59,581 nt of DNA from CALJIC01 sp039805565 (lineage in GTDB: Bacteria; Chloroflexota; Chloroflexia; Chloroflexales; Roseiflexaceae). Each line of letters begins with the position of its first letter. Position 1 is the stretch's first letter. The position numbers and the translations under genes are program-made. Shown here in pieces: positions 53,506-59,581 of the stretch. The notes beneath the pieces are model-generated. The model ran no database searches and was not told the DNA's origin. It saw only the letters and a program-made list of their open reading frames with translations. The DNA lies in the NCBI GenBank assembly GCA_039805565.1, contig JBDLTZ010000075.1:1-59581 (forward strand), given 5' to 3'.

Positions 53506-55288
53506 CGCCGCACGGCTCGACACCTCCGCCTACGCGGCGCGGCTGCGGCGGTGGGCGTCGAGCGCGACGAGTTGGTCCGCAGCGGTCACCAGGCGCGATG
53601 CGCTGGCCCTGGCCGTCTTCGCGCTTGCTGCCGCGGCGCTGATGCTTCCGGTGGCCGCGCAGCCGCGCTCACTCGTGCTCGGCTCACTGGGTGACAACGT
53701 CCAGTACGTCTACATGACCGGCTGGGTCGGCCAGTCGCTGCTGCTGGGCCTGAGCCCGCTGACCGACCCGCGCTTGGGTTTCCCGGACAGCCTGGCGCTC
53801 GCGGCCACCGACGCGCCCTTCCTGAGCATGCTGGCGGTGGCGCCCGCGACTCTCGCACTCGGGCCGGTCTTCGGCTACAATCTGCTAATCTTCCTGAGCC
53901 ACGTCCTCTCGGGGTACTTCGTCTACCTGTGGCTGCTGCGGCTCACCGGCAGCCGGGGCGCCGGCATCGTGGCCGGGCTGGCCTTCGCGCTGGCGCCCTA
54001 CCGGCTCATCCACAGCGCCGGGCACCCGCAGATGGTCTCCACCCAGATGCTGCCGCTGTTCTTCTGGGCGCTGGACGCGGCGCTCAGCACAAACCGCGTG
54101 CGGCCGCGCCACCTTTGGGCGCTCGGCGCGGCGATCTTCCTGGTGGGCTGCATGTCGCAGTACTACCTGGTGATCTGCCTCGTGACCGGCGCCGCCTACG
54201 CGCTGCTGGCCTCGCTGCCGCACCCGCTGGGACTGCGGGATCGCGCGCTTCCGCTGGCCGGCGCAGTGCTGCTCGGCGCCCTGCTCGGGATGCTGCCCTA
54301 CCTGATGAACTTGGGCGGGGGAGACTATGAGCCCTACCACATCGCCCGCACGCGCATCTGGTCGGCGGCGCCGTACCACTTCCTGCTGCCCTCGCAACTG
54401 CACCCACTGTGGGGCGCTCTGCCGCGCTCGCTCGACGCCGACCCGCGCTGGGGCGAGAAGTCGCTGTACCTGGGCGCCGCCGCCGGCGCGCTGGCGGCGT
54501 GTGCGCTCCTGTGGCGCCGGGGGCCGTATCGGCGACGCGGCCTGACCTGGCTCGGAACAGCGCTCGTGGCGGCGGTGCTGGCGCTCGGCACCGACCTGCA
54601 CCTCGGGGGAGAGTCGGTGCGGGTGGAGGCCCCGGTCTGGCTGCCGGCCTACTACCTGGCGCAGCTCCCGCTGATGGACATCATGCGCGTCTGGAGCCGC
54701 TTCGGCGCGATCACGATCTTGTTCGTGTGCCTGCTGGCGGGCCTCGGCGCCGCGCGGCTGATCGCGTGGCGGGGGGACCGTGCGGCGGCCGCGCACGCGC
54801 AGCGACCGCGCGCCTCGGGCCTGCGCGCGGCGGCCCTGCCGGCGCTCCTGGCGGCCCTGGTCTGCCTGGACTTCGCGCCGGCGTCGCCGGGGACGTCCGT
54901 GCTCGCGCCGCGCCCGGTGGACCTGTGGCTGGCGGCACAGCCCGGCGACTTCGCGGTGGCCATGCTGCCGGCCGGGAACGACGTGGCGAACTACCGCAAC
55001 ATGTTCGGCTCGCTCTTCCACGGCAAGCACGTGCCGGCCTTCAACCACCCGTACCACATCCCGCGCGCCTACCGGGACTACGCGCTGCTCACGCGCGACT
55101 TCCCCAACCCGTACGCGCTCTGGTACCTGAGGCAGCAGAACTACCGCTACGCCGTGCTAGAGAAGCGCTTCTTCGCCGGCGAGCACCGACTGCCCTGGGC
55201 CGAGATCGAGCGGCGCCTGGCGGAAAGCCCGGAGCTGCGCGTGGTGGCCGAGGTGGACGGCTTCGTGGTAGTGGACCTGTCACGATGA
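53486..55288 (+). CDS. multi-pass membrane protein, GT-C-like
   Basis: A 600-residue protein with about ten to eleven helices. After the first helix comes SLVLGSLGDNVQYVYMTGWV, where the Gly-Asp-Asn is a likely counterpart of the GT-C catalytic Asp. Then FPDSLALAATDAPFLSMLAV and HVLSGYFVYLWLLRLTGSRG follow. The C-terminal tail is soluble. No enzyme name is justified. ATG 53486 has GGAG nine bases upstream and lies inside the end of the YfhO gene. Its stop overlaps the next start (ATGA). Three consecutive genes of similar plan suggest duplication and divergence. Confidence 0.8.
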   Translation: MANTSDSAARLDTSAYAARLRRWASSATSWSAAVTRRDALALAVFALAAAALMLPVAAQPRSLVLGSLGDNVQYVYMTGWVGQSLLLGLSPLTDPRLGFPDSLALAATDAPFLSMLAVAPATLALGPVFGYNLLIFLSHVLSGYFVYLWLLRLTGSRGAGIVAGLAFALAPYRLIHSAGHPQMVSTQMLPLFFWALDAALSTNRVRPRHLWALGAAIFLVGCMSQYYLVICLVTGAAYALLASLPHPLGLRDRALPLAGAVLLGALLGMLPYLMNLGGGDYEPYHIARTRIWSAAPYHFLLPSQLHPLWGALPRSLDADPRWGEKSLYLGAAAGALAACALLWRRGPYRRRGLTWLGTALVAAVLALGTDLHLGGESVRVEAPVWLPAYYLAQLPLMDIMRVWSRFGAITILFVCLLAGLGAARLIAWRGDRAAAAHAQRPRASGLRAAALPALLAALVCLDFAPASPGTSVLAPRPVDLWLAAQPGDFAVAMLPAGNDVANYRNMFGSLFHGKHVPAFNHPYHIPRAYRDYALLTRDFPNPYALWYLRQQNYRYAVLEKRFFAGEHRLPWAEIERRLAESPELRVVAEVDGFVVVDLSR

Positions 55289-58053
55289 ACGACGCCGCCC
55301 CGCCACGCCGCGCCACGCTCCACACGCTCTGGCCCGCGCTCTCCTTCCTCGCGCTGACCGTGGCGCTCACCTGGCCGCAGGCGGCGCGCCTGAGCGAGGG
55401 GGTGTCGCCGGGCACCGACTCGCTGCTGCACGCCTGGGTACTGGCCTGGAACGCGCGCGCCCTGCTGCACGACCCGGCGGGCATCTGGAGCCCGCCGATC
55501 TTCTACCCCTACGCCGACGCGCTGGCCTTCAGCGACAACCACCTGGCGCTCTCGCTGGTGGCCGCGCCGCTGATCTGGGCCGGACTAACGCCGGTCACGG
55601 CCTACAACACGCTGGTGCTGCTCAGCTACACACTCGGCGCGCTGGCGGTGTACCACCTGGCGCACGAGATCACCGGCCGGCGGCTGGCCTCGTTCGTGGC
55701 CGGCGCAGCCTTCGGCTTCTGCGCCTTCCGCATGGCGCACTACTTCCACCTCCAGCTGCTCCAGACCGCCTGGCTCACCTGGGCGCTGCTCTTCGCCCGC
55801 CGCGTGCTACTTGACGCCCAGCCCCGCGTGCGCGACGCCCTGGCGCTGGGTGCCTTCGCCAGCCTCCAGTGCGTCACCGCCCTGTACTACCTGCCTTTCA
55901 CGGCCCTGACCCTCGGGCTCCTCGGGGCGCTCTGGGCTGCGGGCGCCCTGTGGCGGTGGGCGAGACGCGGCGCCCCGCTCCCCTGGCGGCGCGCCGGCCT
56001 GCTGCTCATGGCCGCTGCGGTGGCCGCCGTGGTCGTCGTGCCGCTGACACTGCCCTACCTGCGCGCCTACCGCGTGCTGGCGATCGCCCGATCGCCAAAC
56101 GAGCTCGCCACCTGGAGCGCACCCCTCCAGGCCTACCTCGCGGTGGACGCGACCAACCGCATCTACGGCGCGCTCGGCGGCGTCTTCGAGGCCCAGGGGG
56201 GCGAGAACGCCCTCGGGCTGGGTCTGGTGGTCCCGGCGCTCGCCGCCGCGGCCCTGGGGCTCGCAGGAACCGACCTACTGCGTCGCAGACGCGGCGACGA
56301 GACCATGCGCGCCGACACGGCCTTTCTGGGGCTGCTGGGACTGGTGGCGTTCGTGCTCTCGCTGGGGACCGCGCTGCGCCTGGTGCGCGGCGGCGACCCG
56401 CTGCCTATCCCGCTGCCCTACGCCCTCCTGTACCAGCACGTCCCCGGCCTGGCCGCGCTCCGCGTCCCCGCGCGCTGGGGCGTGCTGGTGGCGCTGGCCT
56501 CCTCCGTGCTCGCCGCAATCGCGCTGGCCCGGCTGCTCCCGCGCGCGCGGTGGGGCGCGGTGGCCGGAAGCATAGTGCTCACGCTGGTCCTGGCCGAGCG
56601 GGTGAGCGCCCCCGTGCCGCTGGTGTCTAGCCCAGACGCCGCGGGCGCGCCGCCGGTGTACGCCTGGCTGGCCGAGCCAGCCCAGCGTGGTGCGCGCGTG
56701 GTGCTCGAGCTCCCGATCGGCAGGATCCCGCGCGGCGAAGAGGTGGACCGCATCGTACGGCGCCAGTTCTTCCAGCCGCTCCACTGGAAGGGGCTGCCGG
56801 TGGCCTACAGCGGCGCCATCCCCTTCGGCGTCAACGACGTGATGGGCCGCGCGCAGCAGATCCCTGACGCCAACGCGCTGCGCCTTATGCGCCTAGCGGG
56901 CATCGATACACTGGTGCTGCACCACCCCGAGTACGAGCCCACGCGCCTGGCCGAGCTCCTGGCCGCGCTCGACGCCTCCCCGCTGGTGCGGCGGATCGGC
57001 GAGCCGCCCGGGGCCACGGTCTACGCGCTCACCCCTGCGGCTGACGTGGCCGACCCGCCACCCGGCGCAGCGGTGTACGTTTCGGCCGACGAGCGCATGC
57101 CGGGCATGGCGGTGGCTGGGCTCACCCGCCGCTGGTCCGAGCAAGGCCACGCGCTCTACGGGCCGGGGAGGGCGCGCTACTACGCGCCGCTGGCCGCCGC
57201 CACCCCCGGGCAGGTCTTCGCCTACGGGCTGCTCGCCGCCGATGAAGACCCGCGGCCGCGCGGCTTCGCGCCGGAGAACCAGGTGTGGCGCGCAAGCGGC
57301 CTGGCGCTCTACGCCGCCGACCCGCGCCTGCGCGTGAATCTCCCGCTCGGAGCACCCGAGCCGGGGCGGTTCCACCCGACGCACCCAACAGCCCTCACCA
57401 TCGTGCTCGCGCCGACGCAGCTCGACGCGGGCGGCGCGCGCGCGCGCTGGGCCACACCCCTCGCCCGGGCCACGGTCGAGCTCGACATCGCGAGCCTGCA
57501 GGCGCAGACGATCGAGGCGGGCGGGCGGCGCGTGGAGGTAGCTCCCGGCCTTTCAAGCGTGGCGCTGGATGTGAGACCAGGGCAGGAGCTGTCAGTCTCC
57601 GGCGCGCCGGGGGGGATTGCGCTGCTGCGAGTACGTGTGTACGACGGCAGCGGCCGCATGGGAACGGCCAGCGGCGCCGCGCTCGCCGCCGACTCGGCCT
57701 TCGATGGAAGCACCCTGCGCGTGACGGCCCGCGCGGCGGGGGCGGCCACGCTTCGGCTGGTGGTGCGGGGCGCCGCCACAGCTGACGACAGACCGGTGCT
57801 GCTGGCCTCAGGGAGCATGCCGGCGGCGGGCAGTGCGAAGTTCGCGCTCGACCTGCTGCGACCGACGGGGGCCTGGCTCGATGAGGCGGGGGAGCCGCAG
57901 GATGGGCGCTATATCGCCTACCTCCTCGTAGGGGACGCACCGGTGGAGGCTGGCATACCGGTGGCGAAGTTCAACATCCGCGGCGGCGGCGTGGTAGACG
58001 CCGAGCCGGTGCCGCTGCCGCTGACTACGGTAGCAGATCCGCCCGACTCCTAG
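55285..58053 (+). CDS. large multi-pass membrane protein, GT-C-like, with C-terminal soluble region
   Basis: A 922-residue protein. Residues 1-450 have about ten helices and mirror the preceding protein: EGVSPGTDSLLHAWVLAWNA, FYPYADALAFSDNHLALSLV and YTLGALAVYHLAHEITGRRL. The remaining 450 residues are mostly soluble, Ala/Gly/Arg-rich and beta-like, probably outside the membrane, with TVYALTPAADVADPPPG and later WATPLARATVELDIASLQAQ. ATG 55285 overlaps the previous stop (ATGA), so the three membrane genes form one coupled operon. The substrate and partner are unknown. Confidence 0.82.
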   Translation: MNDAAPPRRATLHTLWPALSFLALTVALTWPQAARLSEGVSPGTDSLLHAWVLAWNARALLHDPAGIWSPPIFYPYADALAFSDNHLALSLVAAPLIWAGLTPVTAYNTLVLLSYTLGALAVYHLAHEITGRRLASFVAGAAFGFCAFRMAHYFHLQLLQTAWLTWALLFARRVLLDAQPRVRDALALGAFASLQCVTALYYLPFTALTLGLLGALWAAGALWRWARRGAPLPWRRAGLLLMAAAVAAVVVVPLTLPYLRAYRVLAIARSPNELATWSAPLQAYLAVDATNRIYGALGGVFEAQGGENALGLGLVVPALAAAALGLAGTDLLRRRRGDETMRADTAFLGLLGLVAFVLSLGTALRLVRGGDPLPIPLPYALLYQHVPGLAALRVPARWGVLVALASSVLAAIALARLLPRARWGAVAGSIVLTLVLAERVSAPVPLVSSPDAAGAPPVYAWLAEPAQRGARVVLELPIGRIPRGEEVDRIVRRQFFQPLHWKGLPVAYSGAIPFGVNDVMGRAQQIPDANALRLMRLAGIDTLVLHHPEYEPTRLAELLAALDASPLVRRIGEPPGATVYALTPAADVADPPPGAAVYVSADERMPGMAVAGLTRRWSEQGHALYGPGRARYYAPLAAATPGQVFAYGLLAADEDPRPRGFAPENQVWRASGLALYAADPRLRVNLPLGAPEPGRFHPTHPTALTIVLAPTQLDAGGARARWATPLARATVELDIASLQAQTIEAGGRRVEVAPGLSSVALDVRPGQELSVSGAPGGIALLRVRVYDGSGRMGTASGAALAADSAFDGSTLRVTARAAGAATLRLVVRGAATADDRPVLLASGSMPAAGSAKFALDLLRPTGAWLDEAGEPQDGRYIAYLLVGDAPVEAGIPVAKFNIRGGGVVDAEPVPLPLTTVADPPDS

Positions 58054-58112
58054 CAGCAGGGGACCGGCGGCGCAGCCTAAGCGGGACTGGAGACACAGTC
58101 CAATCGGGGACC

Positions 58113-58127
58113 GGGGGCTGCGCCCCC
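58113..58127 (+). repeat. G5/C5 hairpin element upstream of argH
   Basis: GGGGGC-TGC-GCCCCC is followed by GAGAAAAAC, almost the same as the element at 20345. A smaller hairpin GGACTG/CAGTCC (58084-58101) precedes it. It lies 63 bases before the argH ATG. The 58054-58190 spacer has no other recognisable feature. Confidence 0.6.
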
Positions 58128-58190
58128 GAGAAAAACCCGAGCCTATTCGATGCCACGTTCGCAGCAAACACAAACGAAAGAGGTAGACCA

Positions 58191-59555
58191 ATGTGGGGCG
58201 GCCGCTTCTCCGAGGGCCTGAACGAGCGCATGGCCCGCTTCAACAACTCCTTCCCATTCGACCGGCGCATGTGGGCCGAGGACATCCGCGGCAGCAAGGC
58301 CTGGTCGCGCCAGCTGGAAGCCGTGGGCATCATCAGCGCGGATGAGCTGGCCGCGATCCACGCCGGGCTGGACGCCGTCCACGCCGAGTTCGCCGGGGGC
58401 CGCTTCGAGCCGCGCGACAGCGACGAGGACATCCACACTGCAGTGGAGCGTCGCCTGGGCGAGCTGGCCGGCGCCGCGGCCGGCAAGCTGCACACAGGGC
58501 GCAGCCGCAACGACCAGGTCGCCACCGACATCCGGCTCTGGACGCTCGGGGCGATCGCGCGGGCTGACACCGCCATAGGCGAGCTGCAGGGCGCGCTGCT
58601 GGTACAGGCTGAGGCAGCCGGCGACGCGCTGATCCCCGGCTACACCCACATGCAACGCGCCCAGCCGGTGCTGCTGGCGCACTACCTCCTGTCGCACTTC
58701 TGGCCGCTCCAGCGCGACCGCGAGCGACTGGCGGACTGCGCGCGCCGCACGGCGGTGCTGCCGCTCGGCTCAGGGGCGATCGCCGGCACCCCGCTGAGTG
58801 TGGACCGCGCCGCGCTGGCCGCCGAGCTCGGCTTCCGCGAGCCCTCGCCCAACAGCATGGACGCCACCAGCGACCGCGACTTCGTGGCCGAGTTCCTGTT
58901 CTGCGCCGCGCTGATCGGGACGCACCTCAGCCGGCTGGCCGAGGACATGGTGTTCTACAGCAGCACTGAGTTCGGCTTCGTGAGCCTGGCCGACGCCTAC
59001 TCAACCGGCTCGAGCCTGATGCCCCAGAAGAAGAACCCCGACTCGTTCGAGCTGCTGCGCGGTAAATCCGGCCGCCTGTACGGCAGTCTGGTAACAATCC
59101 TGACGGTGCTGAAGGGTCTGCCTTCGGCCTACGACAAGGACATGCAGGAGGACAAGGAGCCGCTGTTCGACGCCGCCGACACGCTCGAGCTGGCGCTGCC
59201 GGTGGCAGCCGGGGCGATCGCGACGGCGCGCTTCAACCTGGAGCGCATGCGCGGCGCCCTGGACGACGCGATGCTGGCGACCGACGTAGCCGACTACCTG
59301 GTGGACCGCGGCGTGCCGTTCCGCGAGGCGCACAAGGCGGTTGGCGCGCTGGTGCGGGCCGCCGAGCAGCAGGGCGTCCCGCTCTCCCGGCTCCCGCAGG
59401 AGGTCTACGCGCAGACTCACGCGGCCTTCGGCGCCGACGTAGCCGCGGTGTACGACCTTGACCGCTCGGCGGCCGCGCGGCGTGTGACCGGCGCGACGGC
59501 CCCAGAGGCGGTACGCGAGCAGATCGCCAAGGCCCGCGCTGCTCTCGGGCTGTAG
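58191..59555 (+). CDS. argH: argininosuccinate lyase
   Basis: Splits argininosuccinate into arginine and fumarate, the last step of the pathway. The 454-residue member of the fumarase/aspartase superfamily starts MWGGRFSEGLNERMARFNNS. It has EDIHTAVERRLGELAG, AGKLHTGRSRNDQVATDIRL, PGYTHMQRAQPVLLAHYLLS with the catalytic histidine, and the superfamily signature GSSLMPQKKNPDSFELLRGK. LPSAYDKDMQEDKEPLFDA is typical of this enzyme. AGAGGT precedes the ATG. It ends the arginine cluster in the window; argG, its usual upstream partner, is absent here. Confidence 0.98.
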   Translation: MWGGRFSEGLNERMARFNNSFPFDRRMWAEDIRGSKAWSRQLEAVGIISADELAAIHAGLDAVHAEFAGGRFEPRDSDEDIHTAVERRLGELAGAAAGKLHTGRSRNDQVATDIRLWTLGAIARADTAIGELQGALLVQAEAAGDALIPGYTHMQRAQPVLLAHYLLSHFWPLQRDRERLADCARRTAVLPLGSGAIAGTPLSVDRAALAAELGFREPSPNSMDATSDRDFVAEFLFCAALIGTHLSRLAEDMVFYSSTEFGFVSLADAYSTGSSLMPQKKNPDSFELLRGKSGRLYGSLVTILTVLKGLPSAYDKDMQEDKEPLFDAADTLELALPVAAGAIATARFNLERMRGALDDAMLATDVADYLVDRGVPFREAHKAVGALVRAAEQQGVPLSRLPQEVYAQTHAAFGADVAAVYDLDRSAAARRVTGATAPEAVREQIAKARAALGL

Positions 59556-59581
59556 CGGGCGATACGGCAAACGAGCGGGGG

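Noticed and set aside
54409..55284. Long upstream extension of the third membrane-protein frame
   Set aside because: It is the other frame of the preceding gene; the ATGA overlap at 55285 is the natural start.

Overview
The window is high-GC, densely coded bacterial DNA. It most likely comes from a Chloroflexota genome (class Chloroflexia or a relative). This is an inference from content: a mevalonate-pathway kinase, a Ser/Thr kinase with a long Pro/Thr-rich tail beside an FHA-winged-helix regulator, an Rsm22-type methyltransferase, many GT-C-like membrane proteins, and hairpin-rich short-period intergenic repeats. No rRNA, tRNA, CRISPR array, prophage or insertion sequence was recognised.

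Layout. 1-6.7 kb: galE (cut by the window edge), a hypothetical gene, aroA, and a divergent FHA-winged-helix regulator / Ser-Thr kinase pair, then a histidine phosphatase and a small membrane protein. 6.8-9 kb: Rsm22-like methyltransferase and a quinone oxidoreductase. 9-15.7 kb: a minus-strand signalling block (hybrid histidine kinase with REC-REC-HPt, REC-kinase, lone receiver, GAF kinase) with palindrome-rich spacers. 15.9-23 kb: small metabolic genes (APH-like kinase, flavodoxin, SDR, mevalonate kinase, cyclase, epimerase, MpaB-like oxygenase) around a 555-base gap packed with strong hairpins. 23.2-27.3 kb: a zinc-ribbon protein with promoter and terminator, a thioredoxin-like lipoprotein with two in-frame TGA codons at its CxxC positions, a cyclophilin, a radical SAM protein and a degenerate CbiX-like protein. 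27.5-31.7 kb: a three-gene envelope glycosylation operon. 31.9-37.7 kb: minus-strand SAM hydrolase-type enzyme, dynamin-like GTPase, H-box protein, S9 peptidase and a small hypothetical. 37.75-59.6 kb: a plus-strand arginine supercluster, argC-argB-argA-carA-(H-box)-carB-(SNF2)-argJ-(nucleotidyltransferase)-(three large membrane proteins)-argH.

Three observations stand out. (1) Positions 23824-24183 read as an intact lipoprotein thioredoxin if TGA at codons 40 and 43 is selenocysteine (a UxxU active site). A 7-bp hairpin with a G-starting loop lies at a bacterial-SECIS distance. (2) argC is preceded by a near-consensus promoter, a 32-codon leader peptide with five CGT arginine codons in nine positions, and an intrinsic terminator. 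This is the layout of a ribosome-mediated arginine attenuator. (3) Degenerate period-7 repeats recur at more than a dozen places, in gaps and apparently as in-frame insertions inside genes, some next to a shared hairpin. One such array is flanked by an 18-bp direct duplication.

How the genes work together: argC, argB, argA, argJ and argH with carA/carB supply most steps from glutamate to arginine plus carbamoyl phosphate; argD, argF and argG are not in the window. The LPG-synthase-like, GT2 and GT39 genes probably act together on a polyprenyl-linked envelope sugar. The sensor kinases, receivers and two orphan H-box proteins suggest a multi-step phosphorelay whose inputs cannot be read from sequence.
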